From: CBDUXP01 sp965371225 [NCBI: uncultured bacterium]
Lineage (GTDB): Bacteria > Abyssobacteria > SURF-5 > CBDUXP01
NCBI GenBank assembly: GCA_965371225.1
Contig: CBDUXP010000056.1
Location: 1-25,250, forward strand
Length of the DNA stretch: 25,250 nucleotides
Reading direction: 5' to 3'
The notes beneath the pieces were generated by a model that saw nothing but the letters and a program-made list of their open reading frames with translations, ran no database searches and was not told where the DNA came from. The position numbers were made by a program, and so were the translations under genes. Shown piece after piece: positions 13,281 through 21,985 of the stretch (position 1 is its first letter; every line of letters starts with the position of its first letter).

Positions 13281-15026
13281 ATGGGCGGCCTCTTCCAGAT
13301 GCTCACGCTGGGCACCTCGGCGCTGCAGGTGCAACAGCGGATCCTTCAGACTACCGGTAACAACGTCGCGAATGCGTCCACCCCGGGCTACTCCCGGCAG
13401 CAGGCGGACGTGGTGAACCTCTTCCCCACGCGCTTGGGCAATCTCATCGTCGGGAACGGCGCCCGTGTCGCCGACATCACCCGCGTGCGCGACATTTTTC
13501 TGCAACAGCAGATCGTCCGCGAGGCGGGCGTGCTCGCCGACCTGAACGTTCGGCGGGATTTCATCACCCAGGTCGAGGACATTCTGAACGAACCGGGCGA
13601 TTTGGGAATCTCCGCCGCGCTCGGCACGTTCTTCAACAGTATCCAGGACCTGGCGACCAATCCCGAACAGAGCAGCGTCCGCGTGCAGTTACGGGATACG
13701 GCCCTGGCGCTGGCCGACACCCTGTCGAGCACGTTCGAGGCGTTGGACCGGCTGCGCACCAATCTGAACGACCGGGTCGAGGATTCGGTGCTGCAGATCA
13801 ACGAACTCGTGGGCGAAGTGGCCGACCTGAACAAGGCCATCATCAACCTGGAAGCGGGCGGCCCCTCGGCGAACGATCTGAAGGACCGCCGCGACCAGTT
13901 GGTGCGGCAAATCGCCGACCTGATCGATGCCAATATCACCTTCAACGACAACGGCACGATCAACGTGTTCCTCGACGGCTACGCGCTCGTGCAGGAGTTC
14001 ACGTCCAACGAGTTGGGTACGCGGACGGATCTCACCATCGACCCGAATCGCCCGGACCTGTTCGTGGTGTTCGGCGTGCAGGACAACCGCGTCCTGGAGG
14101 TGAACAGCGGCACCATCGGCGGACTGCTCGCCCTGCGCGATGACCTGCTGACGCGCAACGTGCTCGGCTCGCTGAACACGCTCGCGGCCGGGCTGACGGA
14201 GCACATCAATCGGGTGCATCTCCAGGGGATCGGCCTGGACCGGTTCACGGATGAAACCTCCGCCTACGGGGTCGACGATCCGACGCTGACCCTGGACAGC
14301 GTCACCGGCTTGCCGTTCTCCATGCAGGCGGGCGCATTCTTCATTACCGTGTACGACGGGACCGGGGCGTTTGTCGAACAGCGGGAGATTACCGTGGATC
14401 CCACGGTGGACACGTTGAACGACGTCGCCGCGCGCATCAACGCGGAATTCCCGTCCGGCAACATCGTGGCGACGGTGGACATCAACAACCGGCTCCAAAT
14501 CCAGACCACGGGGCTGGGGCAGACGTTTACGTTCATCAGCGACGACACCGCCGCGGCCGATACCAGCGATTTCCTGCTGGCTATGGGTTTCAACCAGTTC
14601 TTCACGTTCGATCCCGCGGCGGACGCGGCGGTGACCCTCGACGTCGCGCAGGACATTCAGGACAACGTGGCCCGCATCGCGGCGGCCCGGACCACCAGCG
14701 TCGGGGATAACCAGAACGCGATCGCGCTGGCCGACCTGCGCGGGCAGCTGCTCCTGTCCACCACCGGGGCGCCGACCACGCTCGAGGAATTTTTCGAGGG
14801 GACGGTGGTGCAGGTCGGCATCGCCTCGGCCGATATTCAGATTCGGCAGCTCAGCCAGGCGAGCTTCGTCCTGACCATTGAGAACCGAATCGAGTCCGTG
14901 AGCGGCGTGAACATCGACGAGGAAACCGTGTCCCTCATCGAAGCCCAGACGGCGTTCGCGGCCGCGGCCCGGTTTATCGCGACGGTGAGCAACGTGCTGG
15001 AAATCTTGACGACGGAAGTCGCCTAA
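13281..15026 (+). CDS. flgK: Hook-filament junction protein 1, FlgK
   Basis: 581 residues (E. coli 547). First of two adaptor layers between hook and flagellin filament. The N-terminus LTLGTSALQVQQRILQTTGNN and ANASTPGYSRQQADV has the axial-protein signature, and the C-terminus (SGVNIDEETVSLIEAQTAFAAAARFIATVSNVLEIL) is the matching D0 helix. The DRRDQLVRQIADLI segment (about residues 203-216) is typical of FlgK. An insert at about 345-440 (DTLNDVAARINAEF, VATVDINNRLQIQTTG, FLLAMGFN) has the layout of a flagellin hook IN motif and resembles the three repeats in the next gene. The start lies 16 bp after flgN. Confidence 0.96.
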   Translation: MGGLFQMLTLGTSALQVQQRILQTTGNNVANASTPGYSRQQADVVNLFPTRLGNLIVGNGARVADITRVRDIFLQQQIVREAGVLADLNVRRDFITQVEDILNEPGDLGISAALGTFFNSIQDLATNPEQSSVRVQLRDTALALADTLSSTFEALDRLRTNLNDRVEDSVLQINELVGEVADLNKAIINLEAGGPSANDLKDRRDQLVRQIADLIDANITFNDNGTINVFLDGYALVQEFTSNELGTRTDLTIDPNRPDLFVVFGVQDNRVLEVNSGTIGGLLALRDDLLTRNVLGSLNTLAAGLTEHINRVHLQGIGLDRFTDETSAYGVDDPTLTLDSVTGLPFSMQAGAFFITVYDGTGAFVEQREITVDPTVDTLNDVAARINAEFPSGNIVATVDINNRLQIQTTGLGQTFTFISDDTAAADTSDFLLAMGFNQFFTFDPAADAAVTLDVAQDIQDNVARIAAARTTSVGDNQNAIALADLRGQLLLSTTGAPTTLEEFFEGTVVQVGIASADIQIRQLSQASFVLTIENRIESVSGVNIDEETVSLIEAQTAFAAAARFIATVSNVLEILTTEVA

Positions 15027-15039
15027 GCCCGGAACGCGT

Positions 15040-16992
15040 ATGGGAATACGGATTACCAATCAGCTCCTGATCAACACGACGCTGTTCAACCTGCAGGGAT
15101 CGTTGCGGCGCATCGCGCGCCTGCAAGACGTGCTCGCCAACGGCGGCAAGGAACTGCTGCGGCCGTCCGACAATCCGGAAGCGGTGGCGACGGCCCTGCG
15201 CCTGCGCGGGACCCGCACGGAGCTCGAGCGCTTCACCACGAACATCGAGCGGGTGCGGCCGTTCGTCGAACTGACGGAATCGGCGTTGGGCGATCTCGGG
15301 ACCGCATTTATCACTCTGCGCGAGGCCGCACTCACCGGCGCGGACGAGAGCATCGATGCGCAGGGGCGCCTTGCCCTGTTCCAGCAGGTATCCAGCCTGC
15401 TGGAGGACATCATCAATACCGCGAACGCCGACTTCGCCGGGCGCTTCCTGTTCGGCGGGACCGAGACGCGGACCGAGCCGTTCATCGATGGGGGCAGCGT
15501 GGTGCAGTTCGCCGGGAATCTCGACGCGATCTTCGAAGAGATCGTCGACGGGAACGTGGTGCAGATCAACACCATCGGGGGCACGGTCTTTTCCGGCGCC
15601 GCCGGCGTGCTCACCGGCTCGGGTGACTTGGCCGCCGGGATTGGGGACGGTGTGGTTGGTGGATTCGATACGCCCCTGGCGCACCTGAACACCGGCGCCG
15701 GCGTGACGGCAGGCGCGATCACGATTACCGATCGTCTCGGGGCCGCCGCGGTGGTGGCCATCGGCACCCCAGGGGTGACCGACACCATCGGCGGTGTGAT
15801 CGCCGCGATCAACGGCACGGGCCTCGCGGTGAACGCGCAGATCAATCTGGCGGGCCACGGCTTGTTCATCGAGGATACGGCCGGCGTGCCCGTGACCAAC
15901 CTCATCGTCGCCAGCGGGACGACCACGGCCGCCGAGTTGGGCATCGAGACCGACCCCTTGGGCGTCGCCGGTGGTGTGGTGGGCACCGACCTGGATCCCG
16001 TGGCGACGCTGTCGAATGCGACCCTGGCAACCACGCTCGCGGACGTGAACAACGGCGCCGGCATCGCGTTCTCGACTTTCCAAATCCAGGACAAGGACGG
16101 CACCATCGTCACGGTTGATCTGACCGGCTTTACGGGCGCCAACACGGTGGGCGACGTCATCGCAGCGATCACCGGCGCGGGGACGAATATCGTGGCCTCC
16201 CTGGATGCCGACGGGTCCGGTATCCTGCTGACCGATACTACGAGTACGGGCCGCAACGAGATTCGGGTAACGGAAGGGCCGAGCACGACCGCCGGTGACC
16301 TCGGCCTGGTGAACGCGGTGAGCGGCACCGTGCTCGAGGGCGCACGCCTCAATCCCGCCGCCGACCTGACGGCGCCCGGTACCCTGTCAACCTCGCTGGC
16401 GTTGCTGGATAACTCCAACGGGTTGAATTTGCAAGGGTTGCGCGTGACCAACGGCGAGAAGACGGCGACCGTGGACCTGTTCGGCGCCGTCACGCTGGGC
16501 GACGTGGCCGCGGCCATCGAGGGGGCGGGCGTGGACCTGCGCGTGGACGTGGACGTGCAGGGCAAGCGCTTGATTCTCACCTCCACCCTGGGGAACACGC
16601 CCATTACCGTCACCGATCTCGGGCAGCCCGGTGACGCGCGGGCCCTCGGTCTCAACGCGCCGAGCATTTTCGACACCGTCATCCAGGTGAAAAATGCGCT
16701 GGTGAACGACGATCCGCAGACGCTCACGCGGTTGGTGGCGGACATCGACATTCAGCTCGCGAAAATCAACGACGCACGGGCCGTCACCGGCGGGCGGATT
16801 CTGCAGTTCAACTCCGTCCAGCGGCGGTTGGAGGATCAGCTGGCGGACATTCAGATCCTCATCACGCAGACCGAGGACGCGGACATCTCCGAAGTGATCA
16901 CGAACCTCTTCGCGGCGGAGAACACCTTCCAAGCGGCGCTGAGCGTCGCCGGCCGCGTGCTGCCGCGTTCGTTGCTTGAATTCCTGCAGTAG
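15040..16992 (+). CDS. flgL: Hook-filament junction protein 3, FlgL, with a triple-repeat insert
   Basis: 650 residues, about twice the usual 300-400. The flagellin-like N-terminus is clear (MGIRITNQLLINTTLFNLQG, then RPSDNPEAVATALRLRGTRTELERF) with DFAGRFLFGGTETRTEPF near residue 131-148. The C-terminal D0 helix ends AENTFQAALSVAGRVLPRSLLEFLQ. Between lie three tandem units of about 100-110 residues, roughly 205-303, 320-424 and 441-539. Each runs T-x-GxVxAAI, a segment like VASLDADGSGILLTD, then a Thr-rich stretch ending LGI, LGL or LGL. These match the hook IN motif pattern and should form extra surface domains on the junction. Start 14 bp after flgK. The C-terminus plus gene order exclude flagellin. 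Confidence 0.92.
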   Translation: MGIRITNQLLINTTLFNLQGSLRRIARLQDVLANGGKELLRPSDNPEAVATALRLRGTRTELERFTTNIERVRPFVELTESALGDLGTAFITLREAALTGADESIDAQGRLALFQQVSSLLEDIINTANADFAGRFLFGGTETRTEPFIDGGSVVQFAGNLDAIFEEIVDGNVVQINTIGGTVFSGAAGVLTGSGDLAAGIGDGVVGGFDTPLAHLNTGAGVTAGAITITDRLGAAAVVAIGTPGVTDTIGGVIAAINGTGLAVNAQINLAGHGLFIEDTAGVPVTNLIVASGTTTAAELGIETDPLGVAGGVVGTDLDPVATLSNATLATTLADVNNGAGIAFSTFQIQDKDGTIVTVDLTGFTGANTVGDVIAAITGAGTNIVASLDADGSGILLTDTTSTGRNEIRVTEGPSTTAGDLGLVNAVSGTVLEGARLNPAADLTAPGTLSTSLALLDNSNGLNLQGLRVTNGEKTATVDLFGAVTLGDVAAAIEGAGVDLRVDVDVQGKRLILTSTLGNTPITVTDLGQPGDARALGLNAPSIFDTVIQVKNALVNDDPQTLTRLVADIDIQLAKINDARAVTGGRILQFNSVQRRLEDQLADIQILITQTEDADISEVITNLFAAENTFQAALSVAGRVLPRSLLEFLQ

Positions 16993-17011
16993 CCGGCCGT
17001 AGGATGCTGCC

Positions 17012-17482
17012 GTGATGCCCGTCGAAATCGAGACCCCCCGGTTCGGCCCCCTCGCCCTCGCCGAGGACGAGGTGTGGGCGTTCACGCGCGGCGTCATCGG
17101 GTTGCCCGAGTGTTGTCGCTTCGCCCGGTTGCCCTTCGACGACGCCGCGATGCCGTTCGAGTGGCTTCAGTGCCTCGACGACGTGGGCGTCGCGTTCCTG
17201 TTGGCCGATCCCCAGCGCTTCTTTCCGGATTATCGGGTGGTGGTGCCGCCGGAAGAGTTGGCCGCCATCCAACTCACGGCAGGGGCCAGCCCCGAGATTC
17301 GCTGCATCGTGACGGTGGGCGGAGCCGTGGCGGACATGACGGCGAACCTGCTGGGGCCCGTCGTCCTGAACCGGTCGGAGCGCCTCGGCATGCAGGTCGT
17401 GCACGCCGACCCGCAGTACGCCACGCAACACCGGCTCTTTCCGGAGGCCGCGGCCCATGCTGGTTCTGAGTCGCCGGCCTGA
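17012..17482 (+). CDS. fliW: Flagellar assembly factor FliW
   Basis: 156 residues from GTG at 17012 (ATG at 17015 is equally likely; AGGATG at 17001-17006 serves both). FliW binds CsrA and blocks its repression of flagellin translation; free flagellin displaces CsrA from FliW, making a feedback loop. Family features: [59 protein letters not shown] with FFPDYRV, then a beta-rich end ([23 protein letters not shown] and LGMQVV). It follows flgL by 19 bp and overlaps csrA by 26 bp, so the two should be made together. Confidence 0.94.
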   Translation: MMPVEIETPRFGPLALAEDEVWAFTRGVIGLPECCRFARLPFDDAAMPFEWLQCLDDVGVAFLLADPQRFFPDYRVVVPPEELAAIQLTAGASPEIRCIVTVGGAVADMTANLLGPVVLNRSERLGMQVVHADPQYATQHRLFPEAAAHAGSESPA

Positions 17483-17690
17483 CGAAGCCATCATCATCGG
17501 CGCCGACGTGGAGGTGAAGGTCCTCGGCATCGAGGGTGACCACGTCAAGCTTGGCATCACCGCTCCGCGCGCCGTGCCGGTGCACCGCGCGGAAGTGTTC
17601 CTGGCGATTCAAGAAGCGAATCGCACCGCGGCCGAAGGCGCAGTGCCCGATGCTGCCGCCCTGCGCAGCCTGTTAGGCGACAGCAGCTAA
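17457..17690 (+). CDS. csrA: Carbon storage regulator CsrA, translational repressor
   Basis: 77 residues. RNA-binding dimer that recognises GGA motifs in hairpin loops near ribosome sites, typically of flagellin mRNA in FliW-bearing bacteria. [35 protein letters not shown] and [16 protein letters not shown] are canonical; Leu4 and Arg44 needed for RNA binding are present. A tail of about 20 residues ([21 protein letters not shown]) extends past the core; in other FliW-containing species the C-terminal extension helps bind FliW. GGAGG at 17443-17447 inside fliW serves as ribosome site. The stop overlaps by 3 bp the stop of the convergent gene on the minus strand. Confidence 0.96.
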   Translation: MLVLSRRPDEAIIIGADVEVKVLGIEGDHVKLGITAPRAVPVHRAEVFLAIQEANRTAAEGAVPDAAALRSLLGDSS

Positions 17691-18430
17691 GGACTCGCGC
17701 TCGGGCCGGTGTCCGGCGCCTGCAGCGCCTCGGTCACCGGCGGATCGTCGGGTTCGGGTTCCGTCTCTTCCACAGCCTCGGCCGCACCACCCCCGGTCCC
17801 CTCAGGCGGCCAGGGCGGCAATTCCCGTATTCGCCGGAAGGCGAACTCTTCGTCGTCCGGCCCGTACAGGTCGGGATTCTCCACGTGCGCAGCCAAGAAC
17901 GCGCGCAGCGCTTCCGGGCTGTCGACCGCCGGCACGTCTGGTCCCTCGAACAGCGATTCATCCACGAACCGGATGCGTAACACGTCGTCGGCGATCGTGT
18001 AGCGGCCCAGAAAAATCTGACCGTCGACGAAGCCCTCATCCGGGTCGAACTCCGGCACCCCGTCCTTTTCACCGGCGAACCATCGCAGTTGCAGGTATGC
18101 CCTGCCGGCAATCGTGCCGGTGGTGGCGCGCATGTGGTGGATCTCCCGGCCGTCCAGGGATCGCATTGCCGTGTAATAGCTGTGCCCGTCGAACGGGAGG
18201 AAGACGACATACGCGAAGTCCTCGCCAGCCAGCTCCTCGGCCTCTTCACTCGGCTCCGCGTCGTGGTCGAACCAAACCCAGTACCCCGTGAGGGCGGGGT
18301 CCACGCGCCCTTCCGCCCACGGCCAGGCGGGAACGGATGATTCGTAGAAGTCGTAGCACGCCAGGGTGGCGACCACGAGGAACGCAGCGCCCACCCAGTC
18401 ACGCAGACGTGGCAGGGCCCCGGGCCTCAT
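17687..18430 (-). CDS. Unrecognised exported or membrane-anchored protein
   Basis: 247 residues from the ATG at 18428-18430, which overlaps the stop of the upstream fusion gene as ATGA; the frame is open to 18976 but that part is antisense-like Arg/His-rich noise. A single hydrophobic segment near the N-terminus ([18 protein letters not shown]) suggests a signal anchor; the Cys lacks a standard lipobox. The mature part is acidic with many aromatic residues ([66 protein letters not shown]) and looks like a beta-barrel or lipocalin-type fold, ending in a Pro/Glu-rich tail. I do not recognise a family. The 4-bp overlap indicates translational coupling to the lipid-synthesis fusion. Confidence 0.7.
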   Translation of the reverse strand: MRPGALPRLRDWVGAAFLVVATLACYDFYESSVPAWPWAEGRVDPALTGYWVWFDHDAEPSEEAEELAGEDFAYVVFLPFDGHSYYTAMRSLDGREIHHMRATTGTIAGRAYLQLRWFAGEKDGVPEFDPDEGFVDGQIFLGRYTIADDVLRIRFVDESLFEGPDVPAVDSPEALRAFLAAHVENPDLYGPDDEEFAFRRIRELPPWPPEGTGGGAAEAVEETEPEPDDPPVTEALQAPDTGPSASP

Positions 18431-20871
18431 CGTTCCGCCAGCAGCTCGTGGAAGCGTTCGGCCGTGGCCTCTTCGCCGTTGTAGATGATGTCGTGGAGGC
18501 AGTTCGCGATGGGCAGGTCCACGCGATGCTTCCGCCCCAGTTCCCAGAGCGCCTGCGTGGCGTGGTAGGTCTCGGCGGCTTCCTGTTTTTCGGCGAACCG
18601 CTTGAGCACCCGTTCCGCGGACCAGCCCTGCCCGAGCAGCGTGCCGAACCGGCTGGAGCGGCCGCCGAGCGCGGTGGCATGGAAGTCCGGCCACCACGCG
18701 TGCCCCTCGGTGAACGTGCGCGCGGACGCGCCCATCGCCCGGGCGAGCCGGATGATCTCTTCGGTGGCGAGCATGCACAACTCGCCGAGATAGTTCTGGC
18801 CGAGCTGCAGCGTGGCCGCGCAGGCGTACATGGTGGCGTAGGGATTCTTCGCGGCGCCGGCGAGCGCGGTGCCGATGGGGTCGTTGTTCGTGAAGACCCG
18901 GAAGTGCGGCCCGCGGAAGTAGCCCGCGACGCGGGGCAGGAAGATAGGCTCGAACCCCGCCAGCACCGTGGCGCACGGGTGGCCCGCCAGCACCTCACTG
19001 GCGATGTTCGCGCCGCTGAGCGTGAAGAGGTGGATGGGCGCGGGCGGATGGAACCGGGAGAGCACCTCGCGCGCCACCTCGGGCATGACTTGCAGGGTGT
19101 CGCGGTCGAAGCCCTTGGTGCCGATGACCAGGTCCAACTCCCGCGACGCGTACCGGCCCACGTGCTCGATCACCTCGCGGAACCGGCCGGAGGTGGTGGC
19201 GACGACGATGCACTTGGCGCCGTCGATGGCGTCCTTGTACGAAAACTTCGGGTGCACGATCTTCGGAATTTCCACCCCTTCGCTGAAGTGCGGATGGATG
19301 CGGCTTTCCTGAATCGCCTTCGTGATCTCCTCGCGCGTGTCGTAGATCACAATGCTGTGCCGCTCGAACGCGCTGTCGCGCAGGAATTTTTCCCCGATGA
19401 TGTGGCAGAGCGTGTAGCCCCAGCGGCCGGCGCCGATGACGGCAACCTTGTCCGAGAAGTCCGCACTGAAGAGCCGGTGGTCCGCCATGTTGCCGTAGTA
19501 CGCGACCATGTCCCGGTCGCGGACGGTCACCTTCGGCGTGAACCAGCGCCGCCGCCGCACAATGTTGGTGTGCTCGAGCATGGCGAGCCCGGCCTCCACC
19601 ACGTCCGCGGCGCCTCCCTGAAATTCGCGCGAGAAGTTCGCCGGCGTCCCGAACGTCTTCTGGTGGTACTCCTCGACCTGGTCGATTTCGCGGCGCACCC
19701 GATCGGTGAGCGTGGGGAGGTCCACCTCGCGGAAATCCTCCACGGCCTCGGCTACTACCTGCGTCGGCAAAACCTTCTTGACCTGGGCCACGCGCCGCAT
19801 GGCCTCTTCCCCGACCCGCTGGGCGCCGTTCCCCACGCCATCCACGTCTTCGCTGGTCAGGAGATCCTTCACGCTAAAGGGCTCGCCGATCACGACGCAC
19901 GCCTTGCCGTACGTGTTGCGATAGCGGCCGAACACTTGCGCGAAGCGGCGTTCCAGGAAGGTGGCATCTGCCGGCACGCGGCAGGCCGGGCCCGGGTGGC
20001 GCGGTGGGTGGCGCAGGAAGTTGAAGGTGCCCGAGCCGGTGATCATCTTCCGGGTTTCCGGCACGCGGCTGTACGCCACCGCCATAGGCACGATCACGGC
20101 GTCCGCCTCGGCGTTCACGATGCCCTCGATCACGCGGAGCCGGTCCGGCAGGCGCAAGGTGCCGTTGCGGGTGCGCGCGCCCGCCCGGTTGTTCGCCTCC
20201 ACGAACACGATAAAATCTTCCTCCCGCTGCGTGAGCGCGCGGCACGTGTACGTGAGCACGCGTTTGTATAGCTCCCCCTCTTCCTCCGTGTCGAACCGGC
20301 GCAGAATCTTGATGCAGTTCATCTCCTTCATCAGCCGCTCGATGAAGGGGACCACCATCAGGTTGGCGCCGGCGGCGAAGTGCGCCAGCCCGAACCCGTT
20401 GCAGTCTTTGACGATGCCGACCATGGGGTCGTCGATGTTCGACGTGTGGTTCGGCGCCCAGACCAGGGACCGGCTCTCCGAGCGGAGGGGGAGCAGCGGC
20501 GCAATGTCTTGCTCCGTTTCCACAAAAAGCTGGTGCATCCCCGTGTGGTCGAACAGATGCTCCAGCAGGAAGAACAACGTAATGCGCATGGGCGCGTGCG
20601 TCGCCGGGTTGTACGTGGGCAGCGTGTCCCGCGTAAACCGCTCCACCAATTCCCGCTCGGCGGGATCCCCGTTGCAGATCGCGTCGCACACTTCCGCCGC
20701 GATGGCGTCCGGCGAGGGAATCGGCATGGGCGTGTACGGCTGCATGCGCTCCGGCGCGCCTTCGGCTTCGCCGATCCGGCGGACCACGTCGAAGAAGGCC
20801 ATGGTGGCCCGTTCGATCTGGCGCCAACGCCAAGTGGGGGCGGCTGGAGGGGCCGCGGTGGACAGGGGCAT
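18427..20871 (-). CDS. Bifunctional fusion: PlsB-like glycerol-3-phosphate acyltransferase + GpsA-like glycerol-3-phosphate dehydrogenase
   Basis: 814 residues. The N-terminal half (about 130-335) is a PlsB/PlsC-type acyltransferase: NHTSNIDD gives the HX4D catalytic pair (His142, Asp147), CIKILRRFDTEEEGELYKR resembles PlsB motif II, VFVEANNRAGARTRNG is a degenerate motif III and VIVPMAVAY is motif IV. The C-terminal half (about 473-800) is GpsA: KVAVIGAGRWG Rossmann loop (Gly480-x-Gly482-x-x-Gly485), IGTKGF with the likely catalytic-region Lys586, LSGANIASEV (GpsA LSGPSxAxE), AKNPYATMYAC with Lys675, and SSRFGTLLGQG, where the usual RN pair reads RF. Together they could turn DHAP into glycerol-3-phosphate and acylate it to lysophosphatidic acid. 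Start ATG at 20869-20871 lacks a clear ribosome site. Confidence 0.88.
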   Translation of the reverse strand: MPLSTAAPPAAPTWRWRQIERATMAFFDVVRRIGEAEGAPERMQPYTPMPIPSPDAIAAEVCDAICNGDPAERELVERFTRDTLPTYNPATHAPMRITLFFLLEHLFDHTGMHQLFVETEQDIAPLLPLRSESRSLVWAPNHTSNIDDPMVGIVKDCNGFGLAHFAAGANLMVVPFIERLMKEMNCIKILRRFDTEEEGELYKRVLTYTCRALTQREEDFIVFVEANNRAGARTRNGTLRLPDRLRVIEGIVNAEADAVIVPMAVAYSRVPETRKMITGSGTFNFLRHPPRHPGPACRVPADATFLERRFAQVFGRYRNTYGKACVVIGEPFSVKDLLTSEDVDGVGNGAQRVGEEAMRRVAQVKKVLPTQVVAEAVEDFREVDLPTLTDRVRREIDQVEEYHQKTFGTPANFSREFQGGAADVVEAGLAMLEHTNIVRRRRWFTPKVTVRDRDMVAYYGNMADHRLFSADFSDKVAVIGAGRWGYTLCHIIGEKFLRDSAFERHSIVIYDTREEITKAIQESRIHPHFSEGVEIPKIVHPKFSYKDAIDGAKCIVVATTSGRFREVIEHVGRYASRELDLVIGTKGFDRDTLQVMPEVAREVLSRFHPPAPIHLFTLSGANIASEVLAGHPCATVLAGFEPIFLPRVAGYFRGPHFRVFTNNDPIGTALAGAAKNPYATMYACAATLQLGQNYLGELCMLATEEIIRLARAMGASARTFTEGHAWWPDFHATALGGRSSRFGTLLGQGWSAERVLKRFAEKQEAAETYHATQALWELGRKHRVDLPIANCLHDIIYNGEEATAERFHELLAER

Positions 20872-20931
20872 ACGGGGCGTGTTCTCGACCGTCAAGCGAT
20901 GGGGGCACCGCTTCGACTGAGGAGTCACGCC

Positions 20932-20937
20932 AGTATA
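20932..20937 (-). promoter_or_regulatory. Possible -10 box of the acyltransferase-dehydrogenase gene
   Basis: TATACT on the minus strand, about 61 bp before the ATG, in the context CGCTATACTGG, similar to the CGCTATAGTGG upstream of the hydrolase gene at 2893. No acceptable -35 at 16-18 bp. The rest of 20940-21132 holds no gene; CTCGCA/TGCGAG arms at 21022-21057 form a weak inverted repeat. Confidence 0.3.
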
Positions 20938-21132
20938 GCGCGGCGGGGGTTTCCCAGAGCGTTTCGCTTCAGAACATGTATCATACCAGTAACTTACGCT
21001 GGTGGTATCCTGCGGGTGAGACTCGCAGCTTGACAGCCGGAGCCTCAGGGATGCGAGCTGCCTTACGGGCGGGCAGCCCCGGCGCATGCTACTGGTAACA
21101 GGCCGCGCCGGTGCGGCGCCCTCAGGAGGTCC

Positions 21133-21963
21133 ATGCGTTTCCGTTCACTGTTGTTGGTAGCCGGGGCGGGCGTCGCCGTCGCCGTGTGGACCGCCGCCTC
21201 CGCGCCCACCGTCACCGCAGCGCCTGACGGCGCCGGGACGCCCGTCGTCCTCGAACTGTTCACGTCGCAGGGTTGCTCGAGCTGTCCCGCTGCCGATGCG
21301 GTGCTCCACACGCTCGCGGGCACCGCGGGAGACCAAGGCCCCATTATTCTCCTGGCGTATCACGTGGATTACTGGAACCGCCTGGGGTGGGTGGACCCGT
21401 TCTCCGATGCGCAGTGGACGCGGCGCCAAGGGCGGTACGCTGAAGCGTTTCGCACCACCCGGGTGTACACGCCGCAGGTGATCGTCAACGGCCGCACGCC
21501 GCTCGTCGGCAGCGATCGGCCAAACATCCTCGCGGCCATCGCGCGGGCGCGTCGGACCCCGCCCGCGGGACGGCTGGACCTGCACCTCACTCCCCCTGAC
21601 GCTGGCGGCAACCAGCTGCACATTGATGTCAGTGCGCAGTTGCGCGAGCCGGTAGACGCGCAGGAATTGGTGGTCATGGTCGCGCTGTTCGAGAGCGGGT
21701 TCAGGATTCCCGTGCAGGCCGGCGAGAACGCGGGCCGTACGTTGGTGAACGATTACGTGGTGCGCCGGCTCGAGCGCGCGTTGGCGTTCGCGCCGACCGG
21801 TACGGACGCGCGGGATGGCCGCATCACGTTTACGCTTGCGCCGGATTGGGATCGCGCGCAATTGGGGGTGGCCGCGTTCCTCCAGGATCCGGCGACCATG
21901 GTCATTCATGCCGGAGCCGTCGCCCGGCTCGCTGACCCGCCGCGGGCCGCCCCTCAGACGTGA
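21133..21963 (+). CDS. DUF1223 family thioredoxin-like exported protein
   Basis: 276 residues. AGGAGG directly precedes the ATG. A signal peptide is visible (FRSLLLVAGAGVAVAVWTAASA). The segment VVLELFTSQGCSSCPAADAVL with its C-x-x-C pair is the DUF1223 signature, followed by LLAYHVDYWNRLGWVDPFSD, RVYTPQVIVNGR and a long beta-rich C-terminal half. The fold is thioredoxin-like with a partner beta-sandwich, and location should be periplasmic. Function in the family is unproven; a redox role is suggested by the two Cys. It converges with the GNAT gene, with 22 bp between stops. Confidence 0.88.
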   Translation: MRFRSLLLVAGAGVAVAVWTAASAPTVTAAPDGAGTPVVLELFTSQGCSSCPAADAVLHTLAGTAGDQGPIILLAYHVDYWNRLGWVDPFSDAQWTRRQGRYAEAFRTTRVYTPQVIVNGRTPLVGSDRPNILAAIARARRTPPAGRLDLHLTPPDAGGNQLHIDVSAQLREPVDAQELVVMVALFESGFRIPVQAGENAGRTLVNDYVVRRLERALAFAPTGTDARDGRITFTLAPDWDRAQLGVAAFLQDPATMVIHAGAVARLADPPRAAPQT

Positions 21964-21985
21964 GCGCGCCGGCGCCGCTCCCGCG

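Noticed and set aside
13689-16751. Long minus-strand frames (456 and 563 codons) antisense to flgK and flgL
   Set aside because: They mirror well-supported flagellar genes and show no recognisable domain or ribosome site.
18105-18120. CCGGCA-ATCG-TGCCGG palindrome resembling the enhancer boxes
   Set aside because: It is inside a coding region, has a 4-bp spacer and no sigma-54-type element nearby.
18431-18976. N-terminal extension of the frame encoding the exported protein at 17687-18430
   Set aside because: It lies within the GpsA domain in another register; the ATG overlapping the GpsA stop has proper coupling and a signal segment directly after it.
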